From: an uncultured Succinivibrionaceae bacterium
GTDB taxonomy: Bacteria; Pseudomonadota; Gammaproteobacteria; Enterobacterales; Succinivibrionaceae
DNA: 60,985 nt
Direction of reading: 5' to 3'
NCBI GenBank assembly: GCA_900539665.1
Contig: UQCV01000006.1
Coordinates: 1 to 60,985 of the forward strand
Shown: in pieces, positions 35,785 through 44,954 of the stretch
How positions within the stretch are numbered: the first letter of the stretch is position 1
Layout of the letters: every line of letters starts with the position of its first letter
Notes under the pieces: generated by a model
The model's database searches: none
The model's input: only the letters and a program-made list of their open reading frames with translations
Told to the model about the DNA's origin: nothing
Translations under genes and position numbers: made by a program

Positions 35785-35853
35785 TGTTTAAATGTTAAGT
35801 TGATGCCAAGAAGGCGTCTTTTAATAACTTAAATCCTTTTGAGATTGAATAAA

Positions 35854-36456
35854 ATGAAGATAAACAAAGGTTTTACCTTAATTGAGCTTGTAATCTCAAT
35901 GCTTGTGGTAGCTGTAGCCATGTTAGGTTTTGCGGCACTGATGGCATATAGTTCACGCTCAATTCATTCTGGATATACCAAATCAGCCGGGACTAACGCT
36001 ATTCAAGGGGTAATGCGAGTATTACAAAGTAATCGCGAAATGTTAAAAAAGATAGATTTTGATGGGGATGTAGTGACTTTAAAAGACACTGATATTAGCA
36101 AGTTGCCAGATGGTGTGGCCAAAGAGATGGTGAAGGAAGCCTTTACTAGAGCTGCTAATATTCCAGGGGTAAGTTTGGACACTAATGGTGAAAATTGTAG
36201 TTTATTTGAAATCCAAATTACAAGAACTCCTATTAGAGAGGGGTTTGATGATCTTGTGACTTTTCAGGTGGAAGCCCATTTTTTATATAGGCCATTAGTG
36301 GCACAATCAAAAAATAATGAAGGTGATACAGGTTGTAAATTGACTAGTGAAGACGATCCAAAGAGTAATCTTTGTCCTTTCGGCAATATTGAAAAAACTG
36401 CTGAAGCTAGAATTAATAACGGTTTAGTGTGTGATATTTTAAGGACTACATTATGA
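35854..36456 (+). CDS. pilV: Type IV pilus minor pilin PilV
   Basis: Prepilin with short leader MKINKG|FTLIEL, helix VVAVAMLGFAALMAYSSRS, and PilV-like GYTKSAGTNAIQGVMRVLQSNREML. Several Cys residues lie in the C-terminal half. Start at ATG 35854; the frame is open upstream to TTG 35839, but that would add an atypical leader. Its stop overlaps the pilW start in ATGA. Confidence 0.85.
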   Translation: MKINKGFTLIELVISMLVVAVAMLGFAALMAYSSRSIHSGYTKSAGTNAIQGVMRVLQSNREMLKKIDFDGDVVTLKDTDISKLPDGVAKEMVKEAFTRAANIPGVSLDTNGENCSLFEIQITRTPIREGFDDLVTFQVEAHFLYRPLVAQSKNNEGDTGCKLTSEDDPKSNLCPFGNIEKTAEARINNGLVCDILRTTL

Positions 36457-37403
36457 TGGTTAAACAAAAAGGTTTTGGCCTTATTGAACTGATGATAAGC
36501 CTTCTTGTGTCCGTTATTATTATGGCTGGCTTATATGGATTACTTACATCAAGCATTGTAAATTTTGGTTTTTCCAAGGCGTCTAGTGATGCAGTGGATA
36601 CTGCGCATCGTGTTGATAATTTTTTCAATGTCTTATTATTTCAGGCGGGTTTTATCAATTTCGAGCGAGCCATAAATGCGGAAGGTTGGGCAGCTGGGGC
36701 TGTGAATTTATCAGGTGTAGAAGGTGTAGATTTTCCAGCTTGGGAAGCGGATCAATTTGTTTATGCAAATAATAACCACAGTATTTTAATTCGCTATTAT
36801 GGTTCTTCAGTTGATGATGATACTACTCATCATGAAGGAATTGATGCGGATGCTTCTAACGGTTTTATTACAGATTGTGGTGGCGTAGCCGTTGGGCGCG
36901 AAACATTAGTTACGGCTTATTTTACTGCCAATAAAAATGGTTTGATTTGCCAATATAATGATCGAACTAATAACAATGATACGAATCCGGATGATATAGT
37001 ATTAATAGTATTAGATGCTTCTGTTAGAAGTTTGATGTTTGAGTTTGGTAGTACTTGGGATCCTAAATTTTTTGATAAAAATAATGATGGCTTTTATACT
37101 GCAGATGAAATTAATGAGAATACAGATTTAAAATGGAGCCATGTTGATATTGTTAGATATTCTTTTATTACCTCCCAGCCTTCTAACCAACGTCTTATTA
37201 AAAGCAGACAAGATACATTGAGACATTTTAATATGCCAAACTCTACCGTTGGTTCAGGAGAGGGAGGTGACGCAGGAACAGCTCCAGCTAATAATGTTGA
37301 TTACAACTACCAAATTCCTGATAATGAAAGATCAAATGTACATCGAGTAATTACAGGTACTATATATTTGGTAAATGCTTCAAAAACAGTAGGTGAGAAC
37401 TAA
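36453..37403 (+). CDS. pilW: Type IV pilus minor pilin PilW
   Basis: Prepilin with leader MMVKQKG|FGLIELMIS and a hydrophobic helix to about residue 30. 316 residues, the largest of the set, as usual for PilW. The Asp/Asn-rich segments (NNNDTNPDD, FFDKNNDGFYTADE) resemble calcium-binding loops; binding is inference. It overlaps pilV by four bases (ATGA) and ends one base before pilX. Confidence 0.85.
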   Translation: MMVKQKGFGLIELMISLLVSVIIMAGLYGLLTSSIVNFGFSKASSDAVDTAHRVDNFFNVLLFQAGFINFERAINAEGWAAGAVNLSGVEGVDFPAWEADQFVYANNNHSILIRYYGSSVDDDTTHHEGIDADASNGFITDCGGVAVGRETLVTAYFTANKNGLICQYNDRTNNNDTNPDDIVLIVLDASVRSLMFEFGSTWDPKFFDKNNDGFYTADEINENTDLKWSHVDIVRYSFITSQPSNQRLIKSRQDTLRHFNMPNSTVGSGEGGDAGTAPANNVDYNYQIPDNERSNVHRVITGTIYLVNASKTVGEN

Positions 37404-37404
37404 A

Positions 37405-38082
37405 ATGTTAAAACGTCAAAGTGGTGCCGCTTTGGTTGTGGCACTTATGATAACTATCATAATGGGAATCCTTGCTGTAGGTATCAGTAAGGTTGCGACA
37501 ACTGGTCAACGGCGTGAAAATGCTAATTTTGGGAATGCTATTAGCAATGCTAATGCAGTAGCTGGGATTGAAGCTGCATCTGGTTTTATTTCTGCGATAG
37601 TTGGGGTACCTGGTGAGGGGCGAAATTACGATATTAAAATGTTTCGTCCTGCAACTGATAAAAATACAGAATTTACAGTCGGAGTTAGTAAAAACAATAC
37701 TGATACACAAATGAAATCTTATAAATTTCAAATTTCTGAAATTCCAAATATCTATAAAGGGGTTGAAGCTCAGTTAGATAAAAAATCTTTGTCCTACCAG
37801 GTTGGTGACAAACAGGTTACAAATTTATGGTTCAGAGGTTCTGCAGGTTGGACGCAGGATGACGTTAATAGTATTGTTAATGTTAATGGTAGCAATACAG
37901 TACAGTACCGCATAGAAGAACGTGACAATGTATTTTTGAGTTTAAATCCTGGTATGAACAATCAAGCTAATTCTCTTGGTTATCGTTTTTACCGTGTAAC
38001 ATCGCGTGGGGAAGATCCTAATTCTGGGGCGGTTACCATTTTGCAAACTCACATTTCTATCTTAGGTGAACACGGGGAGTAA
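37405..38082 (+). CDS. pilX: Type IV pilus minor pilin PilX
   Basis: PilX-type N-terminus MLKRQSGAALVVALMITIIMG; PilX proteins have this GAALVVAL helix in place of GFTLIE. Gly at -1 of the cleavage site is present; the usual Glu5 is absent, as in PilX/GspK. 226 residues. AGGTGAG lies just upstream of ATG 37405. A GTG at 37393 is open too. Confidence 0.8.
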   Translation: MLKRQSGAALVVALMITIIMGILAVGISKVATTGQRRENANFGNAISNANAVAGIEAASGFISAIVGVPGEGRNYDIKMFRPATDKNTEFTVGVSKNNTDTQMKSYKFQISEIPNIYKGVEAQLDKKSLSYQVGDKQVTNLWFRGSAGWTQDDVNSIVNVNGSNTVQYRIEERDNVFLSLNPGMNNQANSLGYRFYRVTSRGEDPNSGAVTILQTHISILGEHGE

Positions 38083-38088
38083 TTAAAT

Positions 38089-38544
38089 ATGAAATCAAAG
38101 GCAGGTTTTACCTTAGTTGAACTTTTAATTGTTATGGCCATTGTTGCTATCCTCGGGGTTATTGCAGTACCTAGTTATAGAAATTATGTCGTGGGAGCAA
38201 GACAAAACTCAGCTCAACAAGCTCTGCTTCGCATGGCTGGGGCTATGGAAAATTGCTACTCAATGAACCAAACTTACGTGGGCTGCTTTGGTGAAGGTAA
38301 TAGTGGAGTTGACGATTTTTTAAAGGCCAATGATCTTGAAAGTTATTATACCCTTAAAAATGGGGAGAATTGGACAAATCCTACTGCAAGAAACTTCGTG
38401 GTTGCAGTTGAAGCTACAGGTGGACAATTAAAGGATGTGGCGACTAGTTGTCAAGTTTTAGCGGTGGATCGCTTGGGGCGTAAATTAATTGCGTCAAATA
38501 GTGGTACACTTTCGGTGGATGCGAATAATACTTGTTGGCCATAA
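38089..38544 (+). CDS. pilE: Type IV pilin PilE-like minor pilin
   Basis: Prepilin with leader MKSKAG|FTLVELLIVMAIVAILGVIAVPSYRNYV, and the PilE-typical NSAQQALLRMAGAMENCYSMNQTYVGC and C-terminal Cys. 151 residues. It follows pilX by six bases. PilY1 genes usually lie between pilX and pilE in such clusters, but none is here. Terminator 34 bases after the stop. Confidence 0.87.
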   Translation: MKSKAGFTLVELLIVMAIVAILGVIAVPSYRNYVVGARQNSAQQALLRMAGAMENCYSMNQTYVGCFGEGNSGVDDFLKANDLESYYTLKNGENWTNPTARNFVVAVEATGGQLKDVATSCQVLAVDRLGRKLIASNSGTLSVDANNTCWP

Positions 38545-38577
38545 TAGGCTGGTAGATTACCTAATTATTTAACTAAG

Positions 38578-38603
38578 AAAGCTCCCGTGATTAGGGAGCT
38601 TTT
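38578..38603 (+). terminator. Intrinsic terminator after the pilin cluster
   Basis: AAAGCTCCC, seven-base loop, GGGAGCTTTT, then GTTTT. Clear Rho-independent stop. Confidence 0.9.
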
Positions 38604-38659
38604 GTTTTAGGTAACTTATAAAATTTTCTATTTAGCTTTTAGTAGCTTTATTCCTTGTT

Positions 38660-39514
38660 TTAGGCTGCTGGCACTAGGGTTTCTATTTTGTAGCTAGCTG
38701 AAGGGTCTAAAGCGAGTTTAGTCGCTAGGATAGGCAGAATTTCGGCAATGTTGCGATCAAATTCGAAAGGATAGTTCATGACGATCATCCCGGTTGCATG
38801 CATGCCTAAAAGCGTGTCTTGACCACATATTTGTAGTTCAGTCTTAATTGTACCTGGAATTTGCAATTTAGTTAGTTCACGGGTGAGTTCATAGCTACGG
38901 TCTGCTCCCTTACCTAATACTGGATACCATAGGGCAATGACAGCTTGATTGAACTTCTTGTGGATGTTTTTAATCATCTTAATGGTATTGCGGTAATCAG
39001 CATCTTCTTCAAATGATGGATCGATAAATACTATCCCTCTTCTGATGGGTGGAGGCAGTACAGCGTTGATACCTTCAAGTGCATCACGATGATGAACATG
39101 GCAGTTTTTAAAATGGTACATGTTGTACTTTAAGTTTTCATATTCATTAGGATGTAATTCAAGACATATTTGCTCATCTTGAGGACGCATCATGGCACAT
39201 GCAATATAAGGCGAACCTGGGTAATTGACTAATTCGTCCTTGCCGTCATTTATTTTCTTTAAGAGTTCAAAGTATTCGGGTACTAGTTTATGGAGTTTTT
39301 CATTATGAAAAACCTTAGCGATCCCATTTAAGTATTCCCCAGTTTTATTGCTCCAATCGCTATTTAAAGAATACGCTCCAGCTCCTGCATGGGTATCGAT
39401 ATAGCAAAAAGGCTTATCTTTACGAAGCATAGATTTTAAGAGCAGAATTTCAGTTATGTGTTTAAGCACATCTGCGTAATTACCGGCATGAAAGCCGTGT
39501 CTATAACTTAACAT
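38660..39514 (-). CDS. rlmJ: 23S rRNA m6A2030 methyltransferase RlmJ
   Basis: Methylates N6 of A2030 in 23S rRNA with SAM. The N-terminus MLSYRHGFHAGNYADVLKH is the family signature, and YIDTHAGAGAY is the SAM-binding motif. Motif IV reads FIDPSFE, where DPPY/F is usual for N6-adenine methyltransferases: the second Pro is Ser. 284 residues from ATG 39514; GGAGG lies 9 bases upstream, and the frame is open nine codons further. It follows the ABC-F gene on the same strand by 54 bases, probably co-transcribed. Confidence 0.93.
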   Translation of the reverse strand: MLSYRHGFHAGNYADVLKHITEILLLKSMLRKDKPFCYIDTHAGAGAYSLNSDWSNKTGEYLNGIAKVFHNEKLHKLVPEYFELLKKINDGKDELVNYPGSPYIACAMMRPQDEQICLELHPNEYENLKYNMYHFKNCHVHHRDALEGINAVLPPPIRRGIVFIDPSFEEDADYRNTIKMIKNIHKKFNQAVIALWYPVLGKGADRSYELTRELTKLQIPGTIKTELQICGQDTLLGMHATGMIVMNYPFEFDRNIAEILPILATKLALDPSASYKIETLVPAA

Positions 39515-39568
39515 GGGGGGAATCCTCCGGTTAATAATCATTGTAATGAAGCAATTAGTTCGCTTACT

Positions 39569-41515
39569 CTAAGATTGTTCGTTTTCAAAAGCGGTGATTT
39601 TATCTTGAAGTTCTTCGCTTTTGAGCATCCATTCTGTTTCTACTTCTTCAAGCTTTTCAGAGACGGAACTTTGTTCTAGTAGATAGGCTTGAAGTTCATT
39701 TTTGCGAGCTGCTTCGTAGATACTAGCGTCGGCTAAGATGGTTTCTAGCTCATTTTTTCTAGCATTAAGTTCATCGAGACTGTGTTCTAATTTTTCAATT
39801 TCCTTTTTTAAAGGAGAAAGAGTTTTGCGAAACGCAGCTTCGGCGCGTTTTTGATCTTTGTTTTTGAAATTATCGTTGGTTTGAACCGGCTTGTGAGCAC
39901 GTTCATCGGCTTTTTCAGCGTTGAGTTTTTCTTGCTCTTTTTTATCAAGCTCCATGAGGTATTCATGGTAATCGTCAAGATCCCCGTCGAATGGGAAGAC
40001 TTTACCTTCACTGACTGAATAAAATTCGTCCGTAGTAGTGCGCAGTAAATGACGATCGTGTGAAACTACAATTAACGCCCCTTTAAATGAGGATAAAGCA
40101 ATGATGATAGCTTCACGCATTTGTAGATCAAGGTGGTTAGTTGGTTCGTCGAGTAATAGGAGGTTTGGTTTTTGCCAAACTAATAACGCTAATACTAAGC
40201 GAGCCTTTTCCCCACCGGAGAAATGACCTACCGGGTCGGTTACTTTATCTCCAGAAAAGCCGAAACCACCTAGGAATGATCTTAATTCAAGTTCACGCGC
40301 ATCAGGCGCTAGAGCAGTAAGGTGTGAAAGCGGGGTCCCCTCTGGATCAAGGTATTCAAGTTGGTGCTGCGCAAAATAGCCTACTTTGACCGCCTTTGCT
40401 AAAGCGAATTCGCCACTAAGAGGAGGAATTTCCCCGGCGATAGTTTTGATTAAAGTTGATTTACCGGCCCCGTTGCGCCCAAGGAGCCCAATTCTAGAGC
40501 CTGGTACTATGTTCATTTTAATGGAGGTTAGTACGGTTTTGTCGGGATAACCTGCAGTTAAATTGTCCATGCGAATGAGGTTGGGCGGGAGGACGTTTTC
40601 GTTTTCAAAAAATGAAAATGAAAATGGAGAATCCGCCTGGGCTAGAACTATTTTTTCCATGCGTTCCATGGCTTTTAAACGGCTCTGAGCTTGTTTAGCC
40701 TTAGTTGCTTTATAACGGAACTTGTCAACAAAGGCTTGCATGTGAGCAAGTTCAGTTTGCTGCTTGTCATACATGGCCTTTTCAAGCGCGAGACGTTGGG
40801 CACGTTCAACTTCAAAATCAGTGTAGTTTCCGGTGTAGCAATTGAGTTTTTTATGCTCAATGTGAATTATGTTAGTGCAAATATTATCCAAGAAGTCACG
40901 GTCATGGCTGATGATAATTAAAGTACCAGGGTAGGCTTTAAGCCAGTCTTCGAGCCACATAACGGTGTCAAGATCGAGGTGGTTAGTTGGTTCGTCGAGG
41001 AGCAGTAAATCAGAGCGACAAATTAACGCTTGTGCGAGGTTTAGGCGCATACGCCAACCACCGGAAAATTCTTTGGTCGGTTTGGTAAAATCGGCTGTTG
41101 AAAAGCCAAGCCCTAGTAGTAATCGACCAGCCCGAGAGTTAATGGTGTAGGCTTGAATGTTTTCAAGTTCCATGTGTAAAGAAGCCGCCTTCATGCCATC
41201 ATTGGCCTCTTCTGCTGCTTTAAGTTCTTTTTCTAAAGCTCGATATTGCTTATCCCCATCAATTACGTAATCAAGGGCTGATTCTTCCAAACCTGGAGTT
41301 TCCTGAGCTACGGAGCTAATAACCCAAGATGACGGGATATTGATGTCGCCATTTTCCGGTAAAATTTCTTTTTTTATAAGGGCAAATAAGGTTGATTTAC
41401 CGCAACCATTACGTCCAATTAGACCAACGCGTTTATGAGGATAAATTGTGGCGCAAGCATTGTTAAGTAGCGTGTTATTGCCACGCATAACTTCTAAATT
41501 GTTTATATAAATCAT
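39569..41515 (-). CDS. yheS: ABC-F family ATPase YheS
   Basis: ABC-F proteins bind the ribosomal E site and rescue stalled elongation. Two nucleotide-binding domains: Walker A GRNGCGKST (about 34-42) and GRNGAGKST (about 344-352), signatures FSGGWRMR and FSGGEKARL, and Walker B LLLLDEPTNHLD twice. The interdomain linker (about 240-300) is rich in Lys/Gln. The C-terminal coiled coil (about 560-648) is characteristic. 648 residues; text such as ALDYVIDGDKQYRALE matches E. coli YheS from memory, rather than Uup or EttA. Confidence 0.95.
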   Translation of the reverse strand: MIYINNLEVMRGNNTLLNNACATIYPHKRVGLIGRNGCGKSTLFALIKKEILPENGDINIPSSWVISSVAQETPGLEESALDYVIDGDKQYRALEKELKAAEEANDGMKAASLHMELENIQAYTINSRAGRLLLGLGFSTADFTKPTKEFSGGWRMRLNLAQALICRSDLLLLDEPTNHLDLDTVMWLEDWLKAYPGTLIIISHDRDFLDNICTNIIHIEHKKLNCYTGNYTDFEVERAQRLALEKAMYDKQQTELAHMQAFVDKFRYKATKAKQAQSRLKAMERMEKIVLAQADSPFSFSFFENENVLPPNLIRMDNLTAGYPDKTVLTSIKMNIVPGSRIGLLGRNGAGKSTLIKTIAGEIPPLSGEFALAKAVKVGYFAQHQLEYLDPEGTPLSHLTALAPDARELELRSFLGGFGFSGDKVTDPVGHFSGGEKARLVLALLVWQKPNLLLLDEPTNHLDLQMREAIIIALSSFKGALIVVSHDRHLLRTTTDEFYSVSEGKVFPFDGDLDDYHEYLMELDKKEQEKLNAEKADERAHKPVQTNDNFKNKDQKRAEAAFRKTLSPLKKEIEKLEHSLDELNARKNELETILADASIYEAARKNELQAYLLEQSSVSEKLEEVETEWMLKSEELQDKITAFENEQS

Positions 41516-42006
41516 GAGTAAATCCGAAGTGAAGGGGCTCGCTTGTGGAAGCGTTCTCGCGGTCTTAGGGGCTCTGAACTAGTAAATTAAAGTCCTGCCT
41601 GTGGATAAATGTAAGGGTTTAGACACATTAAAGTTAGTTAATAATCTCCCTTTGACCCACATATCCTTTTACCCGCAGTTTCATAACTAGACGGAATAAA
41701 TCATTGCTACTTTGGGGGATAGTGCTTTTGTGGCTTATAGACCCTCAATGATAAGCGTTATAAGCGTTATAAGCGTTAAAAGTACAATCCCAAGTAAACA
41801 TTAAAGCAAGGAGCCCCGTGGGCCTAAGGCTCTAGTCTGGGGCTAAGCCGTCTAGAGGAGGCTAACCTATTTATTGCTGTAGTTCACAAGCCAATTGCTA
41901 TTATCTGAGTGTATTATACAGTATTGACTTAGGACTTGATTTAATTCTTCAGCAAAATCAGTTATGCCTGGTCTTTTGATTGAGTAAAACCTGTGTTTTA
42001 TGTTGT
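41516..42006. other. Intergenic region yheS-AGE gene
   Basis: 491 bases with no gene. It holds the 9-base tandem repeat (41751-41777) and a GC-richer imperfect hairpin AGCCCC/GGGGCT (41812-41844). Confidence 0.45.
41751..41777. repeat. Tandem repeat ATAAGCGTT x3
   Basis: Three exact adjacent copies of the 9-mer. It lies between the 3' end of the AGE-type gene and the start of yheS, about 240 bases upstream of yheS. Confidence 0.75.
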
Positions 42007-43527
42007 CTAAATAGCGTCAGGGGCTCTGATACCGGTAAAAGTAACAGTTTGGATTCCATTTTCATTGCTAATGTTTGCAAGGTCCCCACTATAGTAATAT
42101 GGGGTGAATAGCTGCTGGTTCGGATTATTTTCTTTAGTCGCAAAATACAGCGTCACTTTAGCTTTAGGATCATATTTACCTCTAATGCCTTGAGATAAAA
42201 TGTATCCAACTAAGGCATGTTCGCTTGAATGGTAGCCGTTACGCCAAAAATGTTGCTTTTGCCCTAATACAACTTCTCCATATTGACGGTCGGTTAGCTT
42301 TCGGGTCCAAGTGCGGACTGTGCCGGTTATTGGGGCTTGTCCTACTAATGCTGCGTGTAGCATGGCTTGATCTAATTCCGCCCAAATCCACCAAGTTGCG
42401 TCGTGGCGTTCATCATCTTCATACCAAAAATTTCCATCAGGTTTTAAGGCGTCTTTTACGTAAACAGCAATCCCGTGTAAAGCCTTTGCTCTAATCATAG
42501 GGTCACCTTTAAGAGAGGCGGCGATATCTCTCATCCACCAAGTCTTAATCCCATGACCGTAGTTAGCTAATTGTCCTATTTTATTAGGGTTGGCGATATC
42601 ACCAGTTAAGCTACCATAGAACCTGCCGGTATTTGGTTCAGTAAAGTAGTTGTCAATAATATCAAGCGATTCATCAATAGATGTTTGCCATAGAGGTTTT
42701 AACTCCTTTGGTAGTAGGCGCCATAAAAGTAGCAGGTAGCAATTAAGTTCATCTAGCTGAGGCGAAAGTTGTATATCTTTGGCCTTATCGGCTTCAAAAT
42801 CTTTAAGCACCCACTTTAAAATGCGACTATGTTCATCGGCGCAGTAGGTATAGATGTATTTGCGAATGGTTTCGATCGCATCTAGGGATTCTTGTGAATG
42901 GGTGAGATATACATTCATAGCTAACCCTAAGGTGGCGCCACACAAATCTTGAATAGCGCGTTCCTCTAGTTTTGGGTGGCCTGATTTAAGCTTGGAAAAC
43001 TGTTGTTCATCTGAGTTGACGTTGGCGTGGGCTTCATTTGCTGTGAAAAAGGTATAAAAAATGCCATGTTCATCGCGTGCATGATCAAGCAGATAACGAA
43101 CGCCTGCTTCATGAAGTTTTAAAGCTTCTTGATCCCCAGTTAGATTAAAGAGAGCGCCATACGCAAAAGTTTGACGTGACATCATGCGGACGTATTGGCG
43201 TTTTAAAAGTGTGTTGATATCAATGCAGTAATGAGCGAGCAAAATTTTTAAATCACGGGGTGCTTCGTGAGTTAAATTAGCGGGAGCTGAGTTTGGGGTA
43301 GTAGAGTTTAAATTAGTGTCCTGGGTAGCTCCGCCAATCAGAGTGCCATCGTTATTGCGCCAAGTAGGGAAATTGCCGATTGGGTTTCCTTTGGCTTCAT
43401 CTTGTAACCAAAATTTAAGGAGTAATTTAGCGTGTTCTACCCATTCATCGGCAGTAGGCAAAAGAGCAAGATCCTGACGTGGGGTGATGGAAGCATTTTG
43501 CGGGGCAACATTCGTAACGACAGACAT
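42007..43527 (-). CDS. AGE-superfamily sugar epimerase/isomerase (N-acylglucosamine 2-epimerase-like)
   Basis: An (alpha/alpha)6-barrel enzyme, probably isomerising a free sugar or amino sugar. Supporting segments: MSRQTFAYGALFNLTGD and FYTFFTANEA (N-terminal barrel helices), YGHGIKTWWMRDIA, WWIWAELDQAMLHAA (general-base His region) and FWRNGYHSSEHALVGY near the C-terminus. 506 residues, about 100 more than typical RnBP/AGE proteins; extra Asn/Thr/Ala-rich insert at about 60-85 and C-terminal strand-rich tail of about 60. No signal peptide. GGAG lies 7 bases before the ATG. No sugar transport or catabolic genes adjoin it, so the substrate cannot be guessed from context. Confidence 0.72.
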   Translation of the reverse strand: MSVVTNVAPQNASITPRQDLALLPTADEWVEHAKLLLKFWLQDEAKGNPIGNFPTWRNNDGTLIGGATQDTNLNSTTPNSAPANLTHEAPRDLKILLAHYCIDINTLLKRQYVRMMSRQTFAYGALFNLTGDQEALKLHEAGVRYLLDHARDEHGIFYTFFTANEAHANVNSDEQQFSKLKSGHPKLEERAIQDLCGATLGLAMNVYLTHSQESLDAIETIRKYIYTYCADEHSRILKWVLKDFEADKAKDIQLSPQLDELNCYLLLLWRLLPKELKPLWQTSIDESLDIIDNYFTEPNTGRFYGSLTGDIANPNKIGQLANYGHGIKTWWMRDIAASLKGDPMIRAKALHGIAVYVKDALKPDGNFWYEDDERHDATWWIWAELDQAMLHAALVGQAPITGTVRTWTRKLTDRQYGEVVLGQKQHFWRNGYHSSEHALVGYILSQGIRGKYDPKAKVTLYFATKENNPNQQLFTPYYYSGDLANISNENGIQTVTFTGIRAPDAI

Positions 43528-43811
43528 ATAATAACTCCAAAACTAATTGATAACTAGTTAATAATACTGAATGTTTTAAAAAATTAAAGTGTTATGTGCG
43601 GTAATGTAGCTTTAGTTACGGTTGAGTAATTGTTGAGGTGATCCTTTAATGAAATACTATGTAACTAAATAAAAATAAATGCTTTTTGCGGGCCCTAGCA
43701 AGGCAAAGTTAAAAGGTGCGTACAGGTTAAAGGCTCGGATTTATATAACTGAGAAAATTTATAGCGCACTATGTTATAATTGAACCGTTTGATGTAAAAG
43801 GACTAGATTTT

Positions 43812-44489
43812 ATGAAGATTGAGAAGAATACTGTAGTTAAGCTTGATTTTATTGTAACTGACGAAGAAAACCGCGTACTTAATGCGGAAAATCGCGAATC
43901 TATAGAAGTGCTTATTGGGCATGATCAGTTAGTTAAAGGCTTTGAAGATGCAATTATCGGTCACGAAGCTGGTGATAAGATTAACGCAGTAGTTCCCCCA
44001 GAACTTGGTTATGGTGAATATAATCCAGGTTTAGTTCAGGAAATAGATCGTAACCTTTTTGATGGGATGGAACTTAATGAAGGTGATACCTTCCTTGCTG
44101 ATACCGATCTTGGTAAAATGCCACTTACTGTATCTTCTATTAAGGAAGACAAAGTTGTAGTTGATGGCAACCACCCATTTGCTGGTAAAACTTTAAAGTA
44201 CATGATCGAAATTGAAAATGTACGTGCAGCTACTGAATCTGAAATTCAGCATGGCCATGTACATGGGGAACATGGTTGTTGCCATGACCATGACCACGAA
44301 GAAGATCATTGCTGTTGTGGGCACCACCATCATGACCATGATGAAGAAGGTGATCATAAGTGCTGTGGCCGTCATCATCACGAACACGACGAAGCTCATG
44401 AAGGCGAACACAAGTGTTGTGGTGGCCACGGTCATCATCACCATGATCATGATGAAGATCATGAATGTTGTTGCCATAAGCACGACTAA
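43812..44489 (+). CDS. slyD: SlyD, FKBP-type isomerase and metallochaperone with extended His/Cys tail
   Basis: Peptidyl-prolyl isomerase, chaperone and nickel carrier for hydrogenase maturation in E. coli. FKBP part at 1-68 and 120-145, with VLIGHDQLVKGFEDAIIGHEAGDK and the IF chaperone domain (about 69-120). The tail from about 147 to 225 holds 29 His and 12 Cys in 79 residues, arranged in repeats such as DHKCCG followed by HHHHDHDE; E. coli SlyD has far fewer. A large metal store (Ni, Zn, Co or Cu) is likely. Repeated tail units suggest expansion by slippage. No hydrogenase or urease genes are in the window. Start at ATG; ribosome site weak (AAAGGAC). Confidence 0.95.
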   Translation: MKIEKNTVVKLDFIVTDEENRVLNAENRESIEVLIGHDQLVKGFEDAIIGHEAGDKINAVVPPELGYGEYNPGLVQEIDRNLFDGMELNEGDTFLADTDLGKMPLTVSSIKEDKVVVDGNHPFAGKTLKYMIEIENVRAATESEIQHGHVHGEHGCCHDHDHEEDHCCCGHHHHDHDEEGDHKCCGRHHHEHDEAHEGEHKCCGGHGHHHHDHDEDHECCCHKHD

Positions 44490-44954
44490 TTTTGTTTAGT
44501 GAGGGCCTTAGATAGCGTTAGAGTCTAACTTGAGTGGGGATGATACGAGTTTCGTTCACGCTAATTAAAGCTAACTAAAAAAAACAAAATTTTGCGCCGA
44601 AATATACCCGGCTAAATTTGAAGATGGGCGCCCGTTAAAAGCGCTCTTCTTCTTACCTTAAACTAGCAATTAAAGTTAATTACCTCAAGGTGCCACTTGC
44701 TACTTGTTCATAGTTAGAACATGGTGAAGGCGCCTTGCTTAATTTTTAGTAGTCAGAAATTTGGCTGACTGCGACATGAAATTTTAGGGCTTTAACTTTG
44801 TATTTGAGCTTTAACAGTTGGGCCATAATTAAATTATGGTGCTTGCTGCTATAGTGTAGTTAATCGTTAAAATTTTCTTTGTTAGAGCCTAAGTTGACCT
44901 CGTTTTAAATTTAAAGCCCTAATAAATCCACCTTCCTTATGACCGGAGCCACAT
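44490..44954. other. Intergenic region slyD-thiI
   Basis: 465 bases with no gene. A weak hairpin (GAAGA, GCGC / GCGC, TCTTC at 44620-44649) might end slyD. Upstream of thiI no clear riboswitch conservation (such as a THI box) is visible. Confidence 0.4.

Noticed and set aside
38089..38544. PilE as the major pilin
   Set aside because: Position at the end of the fimT-pilV-W-X cluster fits a minor pilin; the major pilin is probably elsewhere.
44193..44499. Met/Thr-rich and Met/Val-rich frames over the slyD tail
   Set aside because: They are the other-frame and antisense shadows of the CAT/CAC/GAT-rich His/Asp tail of slyD.
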